NCBI GenBank assembly: GCA_016703425.1
Contig: JADJCA010000001.1
Span: forward strand, 1,240,001 to 1,304,000
DNA length: 64,000 bases
Direction of reading: 5' to 3'
Origin: Myxococcales bacterium
Lineage (GTDB): Bacteria > Myxococcota_A > Polyangia > Polyangiales > Polyangiaceae
The notes beneath the pieces are model-generated. The model ran no database searches. It worked only from the letters and a program-made list of their open reading frames with translations, and had not been told where the DNA came from. This document shows positions 43,531 to 53,321 of the stretch, piece by piece; within the stretch, counting starts at the first letter, position 1; each line of letters begins with the position of its first letter. The position numbers were made by a program, and so were the translations under genes.

Positions 43531-44702
43531 GCGTCCGCGTCCTCACGGACACAAGTCACGGCGAGCGCGTCCCCGTCCTTCTTTGGACCAGCCCTGAGGC
43601 CGGGGACGCCTCGCCGGAGACCTTGCGCCAGCTCTCTCGTGTGGCTTCGATGCCGTATGTCGTGAGCCACGTCGCGGCGATGGCAGACGCCCACATGGCA
43701 TCTGGCGTCGCCGTCGGGACCGTGTTTGCCACGGCAGACGTCGTTGTGCCCGGTGCGCTGGGCGGCGACCTGGGATGCGGGATGTCGGCGACGCGTCTAG
43801 GCAGCTCGCAAGGCGCAAGCGCCCTCGATCGGCGCACCCTCGAGCGGCTCCTCTCTCGTTGGTCTGCAACGATCCCCGTTGGCGACGCCACGCACCGAGG
43901 CAAGGGCTGCGAGGTGCCCGACGTGCTGCTCGATGGCAGCCTGTCAACACACGCGCTGGAACGCCTGCGCGCTCGGCTCGCGCCTCGGCACCTGGGCACC
44001 TTGGGCGGAGGCAACCACTTCATCGAACTCGATCGCGACCCGGAAGACGGGCTGTGGCTCTTGGTCCACTCGGGCTCGCGCGGTCTGGGGGCCGCGTTGT
44101 GCGCCCATCATCGTCATGCGACATCGGGGGCGGATCCGCTCGCCGCGCTCTCGCTGCAAGGCGCTGCGGGCCAAGCTTACCTTTCGGACCAGGAGTGGGC
44201 GCTGGCCTTCGCGGCAGCGAATCGCGCCCGCTTGGCCACCTTGGCGCTCGAAGCCTTCGCGGAGATCACGGGAAGCTCGACGGCCTGCGCGCCCCCTATC
44301 GACGTACCGCACAACTTCATCCGCCGCGAGCCGTGGGGCAACGATGCGCTCTACATTCATCGAAAGGGAGCCGCCGCGGCACCCGCGAGCGAGCTCGCTC
44401 TCGTGCCGGGCTCGATGGGAACCGCTAGCTACCTCGTACGCGGCCTCGGCAATCGCGATTCGTTCGCTTCCTGTTCTCATGGCGCCGGGCGCGTCATGAG
44501 CCGCCGCGAGGCGCGGACCCGCATTCGGCCCGATACCCTCGTTGCCAGCATGCGCCGGATCGTCTTCCCCCGAGGCAACGTGGCTGCCCTCGTCGAAGAG
44601 GCGCCCGGCGCCTACCGCGACATTCGTCGCGTGCTCGAGGCGCAAGACGACCTCGTGGTTCCAGAGCTCCGGCTGGAGCCGCTGGTCGTCCTCAAGGGGT
44701 GA
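43527..44702 (+). CDS. rtcB: RNA 3'-phosphate ligase RtcB
   Basis: 391 residues, starting at a TTG within the stop of the RbfA-like gene. All catalytic features are present: metal ligands Asp81 and Cys84 in GDLGCGM, His164 in GGGNHFIEL, His181 in HSGSRGLG and His262 in VPHNF, and the guanylylated His318 in SCSHGAGRVMSR. RtcB joins 2',3'-cyclic-phosphate or 3'-phosphate RNA ends to 5'-OH ends, for tRNA splicing or repair of cleaved tRNA and rRNA. No archease gene is adjacent. Its coupling with an RbfA-like factor suggests that ribosomal RNA could be the substrate. Confidence 0.92.
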   Translation: MSVRVLTDTSHGERVPVLLWTSPEAGDASPETLRQLSRVASMPYVVSHVAAMADAHMASGVAVGTVFATADVVVPGALGGDLGCGMSATRLGSSQGASALDRRTLERLLSRWSATIPVGDATHRGKGCEVPDVLLDGSLSTHALERLRARLAPRHLGTLGGGNHFIELDRDPEDGLWLLVHSGSRGLGAALCAHHRHATSGADPLAALSLQGAAGQAYLSDQEWALAFAAANRARLATLALEAFAEITGSSTACAPPIDVPHNFIRREPWGNDALYIHRKGAAAAPASELALVPGSMGTASYLVRGLGNRDSFASCSHGAGRVMSRREARTRIRPDTLVASMRRIVFPRGNVAALVEEAPGAYRDIRRVLEAQDDLVVPELRLEPLVVLKG

Positions 44703-44762
44703 GCGCTCACGCCAGCGAGAGCCGTGCGGCCACCCCAAAGAAGGCGCGGCTCCGCGCAACCT

Positions 44763-45596
44763 CTAGCCGACATCGTCGGCCGCTCGCGCTTCGAGCACAC
44801 GCCTGTCAGTCCGGAGGCCGAAGAAGAGCGCTCCTAGCACCACCACGAGGAGCGACGCGGCGATGGCCACGTGGCGCGGGCCGAGCGCCTCGTCGGAAGG
44901 TCCCCTCACCTCGCGGATCACGGCGGCGCTCATAAAGGCCACGTGAAAGCCCAGGGCCGTCACTGTCGAGCCGCTGCGGGAGCGAAGGGCCGTCGTGGCG
45001 AGACCGAGAAAGAGCGCCGACGGCAGCGCCCGCGGCGTGCCCAATGAGAGCGCGTAGAAGGCGGCGACGGAGAGCGTCGAGGTGGTGGCATCGCGCGAGA
45101 GGCGAAGGCGACCGAAGAGGGCGCCGCGGAAGAAGAGCTCGAACATCACGGGCCAAAGGACGGCGATGCACACGAACACGATGATCTTCGACGGCGTCGT
45201 CTCCATCGAGATCATGCGGCTCACTTCCGCCTGCTCCGACTCGGTCAGTGGAAACCGGGCCGCCCAAAAGCGCTCCGCGTAGGCCACCGGCACCTCGGCG
45301 GTGGCTCCCGCGAGGCATGAGGTAAAGAGGACCAGCGAGCCCGTCGAACGCAGCGCCAAAAGCGTCCTCAGCGGTAGCTCGCGCGCGTAGAGGCGCGCGA
45401 CCAGCAGCACGAGCGCGAGGGTGGTCGCGGCGTGGAGCCCCGTAACGGTGACGAGATCGAGCGCCGCGCCGGGCCGCATCGACTCGACGAGCGCGACGAG
45501 GTTGGCCCAAAGCAGGCGGCTGGCGATGGCGAAGAGCGCCGCCGCGAGGAACGACATGCGAAGCGTGGGTGCCGACGTCGGCTGTTTCGAGTCCAC
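44763..45596 (-). CDS. CPBP-family membrane protein lacking protease residues
   Basis: 277 residues with about seven membrane helices. The CPBP (Abi/CAAX) layout is recognisable around PVMFELFFRGALFGRLRLSR, then VAAFYALSLGTPRALPSALF and ALGFHVAFMSA. The catalytic motifs are changed. EExxxR is F152-E153...R157, the second motif His is S184 (F180-YAL-S), and only the third-motif His218 remains without its Asn/Asp partner. It is therefore unlikely to be an active protease. It ends next to nadB, six bases from its stop, on the same strand, so it may be cotranscribed. Confidence 0.75.
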   Translation of the reverse strand: MDSKQPTSAPTLRMSFLAAALFAIASRLLWANLVALVESMRPGAALDLVTVTGLHAATTLALVLLVARLYARELPLRTLLALRSTGSLVLFTSCLAGATAEVPVAYAERFWAARFPLTESEQAEVSRMISMETTPSKIIVFVCIAVLWPVMFELFFRGALFGRLRLSRDATTSTLSVAAFYALSLGTPRALPSALFLGLATTALRSRSGSTVTALGFHVAFMSAAVIREVRGPSDEALGPRHVAIAASLLVVVLGALFFGLRTDRRVLEARAADDVG

Positions 45597-45602
45597 GAGG
45601 TG

Positions 45603-47213
45603 CTAGCCCCGGAGGTGCGCGCCGACGCCGCGCTTCAGCACCGTGTCGCGCGCAAGCTTCGGGTCGAGCGCGGGGCAATCGATGGTGTAGTGGAGGCCCC
45701 GACTCTCGCGGCGGGCCGACGCGCACTCGACGATGAGCTGCGCCACCTGCGCGATGTTCCGAAGCTCGAGAAAATCGCGCGTGATGAAGTAGCGCCAGTA
45801 ATACTCGACGATCTCCTCCTGCAGGAGCGCGATGCGGCGCTCGGCGCGTTTGAGGCGCTTGTCGCTGCGCACGATGCCGACGTAGTTCCACATGAGGCGA
45901 CGAACCTCATCCCAGTTCTGCGTGATGACAACGGCCTCGTCGGAGGTCCCTGCCTGCCCCACGTCCCACTCGGGGACCGAGGGCCAGGGAGTCCCCTTCG
46001 TGAGCGAGCCGGCCAGCGCCGTCGCAGCTCGATGCCCGAAGACGAGGCCCTCGAGGAGCGAATTCGAAGCGAGTCGATTGGCGCCGTGAAGGCCCGTGTG
46101 CGCCGTCTCTCCGATGGCCCAGAGGCCCGGGATCGTGGTGCGGCCCTCAAGATCCGTCGTGACGCCACCGCACTGGTAGTGGGCCGCCGGCACCACGGGG
46201 ATCGGCTGCGTCGTGATGTCGACGCCGAAGCGGAGGCACTCGGCGTAGATGCCCGGGAAGCGCTCCTTGATGAATGACGCCTTCTTGTCGGTGATGTCGA
46301 GGAGCACGTGCTCGGCGCCGGTGCGCTTCATCTCGAAGTCGATGGCGCGGGCCACGATGTCGCGCGGCGCGAGCTCGGCCTGCGGGTGGTGCGCCGTCAT
46401 GAAGGGCGTGCCGTCGGTGCGGCGCAAGATCGCGCCTTCGCCGCGCAACGCCTCGGAGATGAGGAAGCTCTTGGCTTGCGGGTGAAAGAGGCACGTCGGA
46501 TGGAATTGGTAGAATTCCATGTTGGCGATCTCGGCGCCCGCGCGGTACGCCATGGCGAGGCCGTCGCCCGTCGCGACGTCGGGGTTCGTCGTGTAGAGGT
46601 AGACCTTTCCGGCGCCGCCGCTCGCGAGGATCGTCGCCCGCGCGACGATGGTCTGCACGCGACCGCCGGCGACGTCGAGCACGTACGCGCCGGAGCAGAC
46701 CTCGGGCCCGCCGAACTTGGCGAGCGTGATGAGGTCGACGGCCATGTGCTCTTCGAGAATGCGGACGTTGGGCTTCGCGCGGACAGCTTCGAGGAGCGCT
46801 CGCTCGACCTCGCGGCCAGTCATGTCGCCGGCGTGGGCGATGCGCCTTGCGCTGTGACCGCCCTCGAGGTGCAGGTCGAACTCGGCGTGTGCGGGGCCCG
46901 CGTCGTGGCTCTTGTCGAGGCGGGCGCCGATGGCCTGGAGGGCCTTGATGCGGGCCGGCCCCTCCCGAACGCACACGTCGACGGCGCGCTCGTGGTTCAG
47001 GCCGGCGCCGGCGACGATGGTGTCTTGGATGTGCGCCTCAAAGGTGTCGCCGGGGCTCAAGACCGCGGCCACGCCGCCCTGCGCGTACTTCGTGTTCGAT
47101 TCGTCGGCGGCGCGCTTGCTGACGATCACCACGTCGCCATGAGCCGCAGCGTCGAGGGCGAACGACAAGCCCGCAACGCCGCTGCCGATAACGAGGAAGT
47201 CGCAGGTGATCAT
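45603..47213 (-). CDS. nadB: L-aspartate oxidase NadB
   Basis: FAD enzyme that oxidises L-aspartate to iminoaspartate, the first step of NAD biosynthesis; 536 residues. The FAD-binding start IGSGVAGLSFALDAAAHG, the block KYAQGGVAAVL, the substrate region GGHSARRIAHAGDMTGREVE, the flavin loop RATILASGGAGKVYLYTTNP and the GANRLASNSLLEGLVFG motif near the C-terminus are all typical. The C-terminal helical domain follows. NadA and NadC are not beside it. It is the third gene of a minus-strand unit with two small exported proteins. Confidence 0.95.
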   Translation of the reverse strand: MITCDFLVIGSGVAGLSFALDAAAHGDVVIVSKRAADESNTKYAQGGVAAVLSPGDTFEAHIQDTIVAGAGLNHERAVDVCVREGPARIKALQAIGARLDKSHDAGPAHAEFDLHLEGGHSARRIAHAGDMTGREVERALLEAVRAKPNVRILEEHMAVDLITLAKFGGPEVCSGAYVLDVAGGRVQTIVARATILASGGAGKVYLYTTNPDVATGDGLAMAYRAGAEIANMEFYQFHPTCLFHPQAKSFLISEALRGEGAILRRTDGTPFMTAHHPQAELAPRDIVARAIDFEMKRTGAEHVLLDITDKKASFIKERFPGIYAECLRFGVDITTQPIPVVPAAHYQCGGVTTDLEGRTTIPGLWAIGETAHTGLHGANRLASNSLLEGLVFGHRAATALAGSLTKGTPWPSVPEWDVGQAGTSDEAVVITQNWDEVRRLMWNYVGIVRSDKRLKRAERRIALLQEEIVEYYWRYFITRDFLELRNIAQVAQLIVECASARRESRGLHYTIDCPALDPKLARDTVLKRGVGAHLRG

Positions 47214-47288
47214 GGGCCTGCTCCCCTATAGACCGATTTCGGGTCGACGGGATCGCGCCTTCGTCGGAACGCTGCCGTAGCGCGACCG

Positions 47289-47624
47289 CTACTTCTTCTT
47301 CTGAAGCGCGTCGAACTCCTTCTCGAGCTTGTCGAGCTCCTCTTTGAAGTTCCCAAAGCCAATGTCGCGAGCCGCCCTTTGGTCGTCGCCTTCGGGCCCG
47401 GGAATGTCGTCAACCTGCTGCACCACGGGCGCAGCGTCGCTGCCGGCGTCTTCCGGCGCCGCGACGACGGGCGCCGACGGCGCCGCTACGACGACGGCCG
47501 CATCAGAGCCAGCGTCTTCGCTCTTCGAGAGCATTTCCTTGAGCTTGCCGCAGCCGGAGCCAAAGGCGAGCAACGCGACGCCCAGCACCAGGACGGGGAC
47601 GCTTCGAACCTTGAGGGCGCTCAT
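47289..47624 (-). CDS. Small lipoprotein
   Basis: 111 residues from the ATG at 47624, which overlaps the stop of the gene before it as ATGA. Lipobox LLAFGSGC; then an Ala/Val/Pro-rich linker with the repeated unit APxDAGSDAA, and a C-terminal coiled-coil-like helix (NFKEELDKLEKEFDALQKKK). Function unknown; it lies 75 bases before nadB and may be in its transcript. Confidence 0.7.
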   Translation of the reverse strand: MSALKVRSVPVLVLGVALLAFGSGCGKLKEMLSKSEDAGSDAAVVVAAPSAPVVAAPEDAGSDAAPVVQQVDDIPGPEGDDQRAARDIGFGNFKEELDKLEKEFDALQKKK

Positions 47625-48153
47625 TTCTTGCCTCCATCGACGACGATATGCGCGCCCTTTTCGGCTGCAGCTTCTCCACGAGGGCCGTCTCGCTCTTCGC
47701 GAGCAAGGCATCGCACCGGGCCATGGTTGCGGCGTCCTTCTCATCTTCTGCGAGCATGCGGACGCGGAACGTGCGCATGGCTCGGCGCCAGTGCTGACGG
47801 ATCAGCTCCTTCTCCTCGGCCGTGACGACGCCGTCGGCCCGCGCCAGCGTCCGTGCGATCTTCGTCACGCGGTCGATGTGCTCACGGCGGCGCTTCTTCT
47901 GCTCCGCGCCCTCTTTGCCCTTCTCCTTCACACCGGCGTCGGCCACGCCGATCGCGACGGGCGCCGCCACCACCGGCGCGACCGGCGGAGGTGCGACGGG
48001 AGCCGGCGGCGGAGGCGTCGGAGCGACCGGAGCGGCGCCGGTCGTGACAGGCAGGGGGCGAGTCACGGGACGCGACTTGTCTTGCGCGGCTCCCGGACTC
48101 GAAAGCGCTACGAGCGCCGCGGCCAGGCCTACTGCGGAAAGCGTACGTTTCAT
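47621..48153 (-). CDS. Exported helical protein, frame broken near 47658
   Basis: Signal peptide MKRTLSAVGLAAALVALSSP with cleavage near GAAQD, then a long Pro/Ala/Val linker and a charged helical region (EHIDRVTKIARTLARADGVV; HWRRAMRTFRVRMLAEDEKD). The frame from 48153 runs on past 47621 and through the next gene in a different frame, with an Arg-rich end. A one-base shift at the CAGCCG/AAAAGGG stretch (about 47655-47662) instead gives LQAEKGAHIVVDGGKK and a stop at 47621 that overlaps the next ATG. I take that as the true end, for about 177 residues. Family unknown. Confidence 0.65.
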
Positions 48154-48414
48154 GGTGCGGAGCGTAGCCAAAGCCAGCGCCGAAGGTGAAAAAGCACGCG
48201 GATCAGGGCCGGCGATTTTTCGCAAAATTCATCGACCCGGGGCGGCCCGATCCCTCGTTGACAGGGCCGCGCCTTCCCCTATGTGGATTGGCGTTTCTCT
48301 CCGCCTTTCGCGGGAGAATGCCCCGCTCCGGCGCACCGCCGCTGCGGGAACGCGTCGGCCCCGAGACGATCTTTCCCGAGACGTCCTTGTCGCCGACGAC
48401 AAGGAGTGAGCGGC

Positions 48415-49245
48415 GTGAAGATTCTCGTCCCCCTCAAGGCCGTCAATGATCCCGACAACGCGAACACCATCAAGTTCAGCGGTGGCAAGGTCGACGCCTC
48501 GCACCTGAAGCTCCGGCCCAATCCCTTCGACGAATACGCCCTCGAGACGGCGCTCCGCCTGACCGAGAACGGCGCGGCCCCCAAGGCTCGCATCGGCGAG
48601 GTCGTGGTTGTCGCGTTCGGCCCCAAGGCCATCGACCCGCTCCTGCAACCGGGCGCCCTGGCGACCGGCGCCGACCGCGCGATCCGCGTCGACGCGACCG
48701 ACGACGCCCTCGATGGCGACGTCGTGGCGCGCGCCCTCAAGGCGCTCGTCGACAAGGAGAAGCCGGATCTGGTCCTCCTCGGCAAGCAAACCGTCGACGG
48801 CGACTCGAACCAAGTCGGTCAGATCCTCGCGGAGCTGCTCGGGTGGCCTCAAGCCACCTTCGCCGGCACCATCAAGAGCGAAGGCGACAAGGCGCTCCTC
48901 GTGGGTCGCGAAGTCGACGGCGGCACCATGACGCTGAAGCTCACGCTTCCTGCCGTCGTCACCGTCGATCTCCGCATCGTCGCGCCGAAGAGCGTCCAGT
49001 CGATGCACTCGGCGGCGGGCTTCACGTACACGTACGATGGCGTTCGCTTCGCTCCCCTCCCCGCCATCATGGCGGCGAAGAAGAAGCCCTTCTCCGAAAT
49101 GAAGCTCGCCGAGCTCGCGCCCGACGCGACCACGAAGATTCGCTACGGCGCCTTCGAGCCGCCGCCGGCTCGCAAAGCCGGCGTCAAGGTGGCGAGCGTC
49201 CCCGAGCTGGTCCAAAAGCTCCGCACGGAAGCGAAGGTGGTCTGA
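48415..49245 (+). CDS. etfB: Electron transfer flavoprotein beta subunit
   Basis: 276 residues, AMP-binding subunit of the FAD heterodimer that collects electrons from acyl-CoA and other flavin dehydrogenases. Start motif MKILVPLKAVNDPDNANTIK; conserved blocks LRPNPFDEYALETALRLTE, DLVLLGKQTVDGDSNQVG and LPAVVTVDLRI. The GTG at 48415 has AAGGAG eight bases upstream; an earlier GTG at 48406 overlaps that site. It is followed by etfA one base after its stop. Confidence 0.93.
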   Translation: MKILVPLKAVNDPDNANTIKFSGGKVDASHLKLRPNPFDEYALETALRLTENGAAPKARIGEVVVVAFGPKAIDPLLQPGALATGADRAIRVDATDDALDGDVVARALKALVDKEKPDLVLLGKQTVDGDSNQVGQILAELLGWPQATFAGTIKSEGDKALLVGREVDGGTMTLKLTLPAVVTVDLRIVAPKSVQSMHSAAGFTYTYDGVRFAPLPAIMAAKKKPFSEMKLAELAPDATTKIRYGAFEPPPARKAGVKVASVPELVQKLRTEAKVV

Positions 49246-49246
49246 G

Positions 49247-50197
<951 letters not shown>

Positions 50198-50279
50198 CTC
50201 TGCGCCGTCGCCCGCGCGACCGCTTCGGCGGCGCCCCTTGCCTCTCGCAGCGGGGGCGGAGCTGCGCTAGTCACCAGGC

Positions 50280-52247
50280 GTGAGTTATCTCGTCCTCGCA
50301 CGTAAGTACCGGCCGCAGTCTTTCGAGGACTTGGTCGGCCAAGAGCACGTCGCCAAGACCCTCGCCAACGCTATCGCCCAGGGGCGCGTGGCGCACGCGT
50401 TCCTCTTCACGGGGGTCCGCGGCGTGGGCAAGACGACGAGCGCGCGACTCCTCGCGAAGTGCCTGAGCTGCCTCGGCGCCGACGGCAAGGCCACAGGCCC
50501 GACGGCGACGCCCTGCCAGACGTGCGCCGCCTGCACCGAGATCGCGGCCGGCAACGACATGGACGTGCAGGAGATCGACGGCGCCAGCTACAACGGCGTC
50601 GACGAGGTGCGGCGCCTGCAAGAGGGCCTCGCCTTCCGCCCGGCGCGCGATCGCTACAAGATCTACATCGTCGACGAAGTGCACATGCTCTCGAACGCGG
50701 CTTGGAACGCGTTTCTGAAGACCCTCGAGGAGCCGCCGCCGCACGTGAAGTTCATCTTCGCGACGACCGAGGTCCACAAGGTCCCCGTCACCATCCTGAG
50801 CCGCTGTCAGCGCTACGACTTCAAGCTGCTGGCCACGCAGACCATCAAGAAGCGCCTCTCACACGTCCTCGGCCTCGAGAAGATCGAAGCCGACGAGGCG
50901 GCCGTGTCGATCCTCGCGCGCGAGGCCGCCGGCTCGATGCGCGACGCCATGAGCCTGCTCGATCAGGTCATCGCCTTCAGCGGCGACAAGCTCACAGCGG
51001 AGGACGTGGCCCGCGTCTTGGGCTTCGCGGAGCGCCGCGTGATCCACGATCTCGCCGCGTCGCTTGTGCGTGGAGAGACGCTCGCGGCCCTCAAGGTCAT
51101 CGACGCCGTCGCCGAGCAAGGCTTCGACATCGCCCACACGGCGCGCGATCTCTTGCGCCACCTGCGCGACCTCGTCGTCGCGCGCGTCGGCGGCGAAGGC
51201 TCTCGCGAGCTGCTCGATCTCGCCGACGAGGAGGTCCGCGACGTCGTCGCCCTGGCCAACGGCGCCGAGCTCGACGACCTCACACGCCTTTATCAAGGGT
51301 TCTCGCGCGGCTTCGACGACGTTGTTCGCAGCGGCCAACCGAAGGCCGCCCTCGAGATGCTCCTTGTGCGCCTCTCGAGGCGCCCTCCTCTCTTGCCCCT
51401 CGACGAGCTCCTCGTGCGCGTCGCCGAGCTCGAGAAGCGCCTCACCGGCCCTGCGGCGCCGGCTCCGCGCGGCGGTGGCGCTGGCGGCGGCGGCGCCCGC
51501 GCGACCTCGATCACCAGCGAGCCGCGCGGTCAGGAGCGCGCAAGCGCAGACTTCGTAGCGCCATCGCCGGTCGAGCTTGTGCCCGACGCGCGCGCGGCTC
51601 GCCCCGTCAGCATGGACACCCCGCGGGCAACCGCCCAGTCGATGCGCCCTTCCGTCCGGCGACCGTCGACGGCGCCAGAACCCTGGGACACGCCCTATCC
51701 GGGCTCCGAGGGCTCGCTCGCCCTCGACGTCTCGCGGCAGCCGGCGCCCCCGCAACAGCAGCCGGTGGCCGACCAGCCCGCGCCATCGGTGAGGCCGACC
51801 GTCGACGAGACGCTCGCGCCGCTCGTTCACACGGTCTCGGAGGAAGACTTCGCGACCTACCGAACGATCGTCGATCGCATCCGCGAGAAGAAGCCCGGCT
51901 TCGCAGCACTCTTTGAGGGCGCCGTTGTCTTGGCCATCGGCAAGGAGCAGCTTCGCCTGGCCTACGAAGCCAACTCGTTTCTCGCTGACCAAGTCAGCGA
52001 TACGGAGGGCCTCGACCTTTTGACGCGCGAGGTGCGAGCGCACTTCGGCGCGGCGACGAGCGTCGAGATCGAGAAGACGACCAAGAGCCTCGCAGGCCAG
52101 GCCACGCTCTCCGCCGTGAACGCACAGAAGGAGCGGGCGCGTCTCCTGGCGGCGCGTGAGCGCGTGCTCGCGCATCCGCTCGTCAAAGAGGCCGTGCGCT
52201 TGTTCGACGCGAAGGCCGAGGTGCGACTCCCGCCGGAAGAGGCCTAA
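50280..52247 (+). CDS. dnaX: DNA polymerase III subunits gamma/tau
   Basis: 655 residues, clamp-loader ATPase. LARKYRPQSFEDLVGQEHV opens the AAA+ domain. Walker A is GVRGVGKTTSARLLAK, the zinc module includes CLSCLG, CQTCAACTEI, and DEVHMLSNAAWNAFLKTLEE with SRCQRYDF are typical sensor blocks. A Gly-rich and Pro-rich linker (about 390-510) precedes a tau-like C-terminal domain (ALFEGAVVLAIGKEQLRLAY). GTG start. It heads the dnaX-ybaB-recR cluster, which is conserved across bacteria. Confidence 0.95.
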   Translation: MSYLVLARKYRPQSFEDLVGQEHVAKTLANAIAQGRVAHAFLFTGVRGVGKTTSARLLAKCLSCLGADGKATGPTATPCQTCAACTEIAAGNDMDVQEIDGASYNGVDEVRRLQEGLAFRPARDRYKIYIVDEVHMLSNAAWNAFLKTLEEPPPHVKFIFATTEVHKVPVTILSRCQRYDFKLLATQTIKKRLSHVLGLEKIEADEAAVSILAREAAGSMRDAMSLLDQVIAFSGDKLTAEDVARVLGFAERRVIHDLAASLVRGETLAALKVIDAVAEQGFDIAHTARDLLRHLRDLVVARVGGEGSRELLDLADEEVRDVVALANGAELDDLTRLYQGFSRGFDDVVRSGQPKAALEMLLVRLSRRPPLLPLDELLVRVAELEKRLTGPAAPAPRGGGAGGGGARATSITSEPRGQERASADFVAPSPVELVPDARAARPVSMDTPRATAQSMRPSVRRPSTAPEPWDTPYPGSEGSLALDVSRQPAPPQQQPVADQPAPSVRPTVDETLAPLVHTVSEEDFATYRTIVDRIREKKPGFAALFEGAVVLAIGKEQLRLAYEANSFLADQVSDTEGLDLLTREVRAHFGAATSVEIEKTTKSLAGQATLSAVNAQKERARLLAARERVLAHPLVKEAVRLFDAKAEVRLPPEEA

Positions 52248-52314
52248 GCGCGCCGGCGCCCTTCACGTCATTTTTGGGGCAGAGGCCCGTTGGATCTTGC
52301 GATAAGAGGTTCTC

Positions 52315-52635
52315 ATGCAGTTTCGCGGTGGAATGAACGAGCTGATGCGCCAAGCGGCGCGAATGCAACGCAAGCTCGACGAGGCCAAGAAGGCCGTCGC
52401 CGACAAGGAGCTCACGGCCACGTCCGTTGGCGACAAGGTCAAGGCGACGGTCACCTACGGCAAGAAGGTCGTGAAGGTCGAGATCGACCCCGACTTCCTG
52501 AAGGCCGAAGGCATCGACATGGCGCTCGACGGGGTCTGCGCCGCCATCAACGCCGGCCTCGAGCTGGCCGAGAAGGCCATGGAAGCCGAGGTCGAGAAGA
52601 TCACCGGCGGAGTGAAGCTGCCCGGAATGACCTGA
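52315..52635 (+). CDS. ybaB: YbaB/EbfC nucleoid-associated protein
   Basis: 106 residues of the YbaB/EbfC family, a DNA-binding dimer. MNELMRQAARMQRKLDEAKK helix, beta hairpin TATSVGDKVKATVTYGKKVV, then VEIDPDFLKAEGIDMALDG and the C-terminal GVKLPGM. Its TGA overlaps the recR start (TGATG). It is typically coexpressed with recR after dnaX. Confidence 0.95.
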   Translation: MQFRGGMNELMRQAARMQRKLDEAKKAVADKELTATSVGDKVKATVTYGKKVVKVEIDPDFLKAEGIDMALDGVCAAINAGLELAEKAMEAEVEKITGGVKLPGMT

Positions 52636-53240
52636 TGCTCCCCGCGCGGACGCGGCGCCTCCAAAGCCTGCTCGCGCGGCTGCCTGGCGTCGGAGAAAAG
52701 ACGGCGCAGCGCTACGTGCTCTTCCTGCTCACGGCCCATCCGGAGCTTGCGGCGGGACTCGCCGCCGAGCTGGGGGAGCTGCGCGAGCACATTGGCCCCT
52801 GCGAGCGCTGCGGAAACATCGCCGAGGTCGAGGCAGGGCGCGCCATCTGCGGCGTTTGCCGCGACAACAAGCGTGACGCGTCGGTGCTTTGCGTCGTCGC
52901 CCGCGTGCATGATCTCCTGTCCATCGAGCGCGCCGGCACGATGCGCGGCCGTTACTTCGTTCTCGGCAAGTTGCTCTCACCGCTCGAAGGCATCGGTCCC
53001 GACGAATTGCCGACGGAGAAGCTCTTGACGCGCATCCGCGAGGACGGCGTGAAGGAGCTCATCTTGGCGACGCCACCGAGCGTCGACGGCGAGGCCACGG
53101 CGCTCTTCTTGAAGCGCGAGCTCGCGAACCTCGCCGTCAGCGTCTCGCGCATCGCGAGCGGTGTGCCCCACGGCGGCGACCTCGAGTTCGCCGATCCGAT
53201 CACGATGGGTCGCGCGCTGGCGGGCCGACAGAAGATGTAG
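52635..53240 (+). CDS. recR: Recombination mediator RecR
   Basis: 201 residues. Helix-hairpin-helix LARLPGVGEKTAQRYVLFLL, zinc finger C56-x2-C59, C72-x2-C75 (CERCGNIAE and ICGVC), Toprim domain (VLCVVARVHDLLSIE, YFVLGKLLSPLEGIGPDEL) and the C-terminal SRIASGVPHGGDLEFADPIT. RecR works with RecF and RecO to load RecA on single-stranded gaps. The start ATG overlaps the ybaB stop by one base. Confidence 0.95.
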   Translation: MLPARTRRLQSLLARLPGVGEKTAQRYVLFLLTAHPELAAGLAAELGELREHIGPCERCGNIAEVEAGRAICGVCRDNKRDASVLCVVARVHDLLSIERAGTMRGRYFVLGKLLSPLEGIGPDELPTEKLLTRIREDGVKELILATPPSVDGEATALFLKRELANLAVSVSRIASGVPHGGDLEFADPITMGRALAGRQKM

Positions 53241-53321
53241 CTGCGCGACGCTGGCCAAATTAAGTCGGACCGCGCCAGCCTTAAGTGGCCCGCCGAGCCG
53301 CCCGAGGGCAAAGCTCTGCCC

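Noticed and set aside
50859..52175. 438-codon minus-strand frame opposite dnaX
   Set aside because: Antisense to a certain dnaX, with composition like other shadow frames here and no ribosome site.
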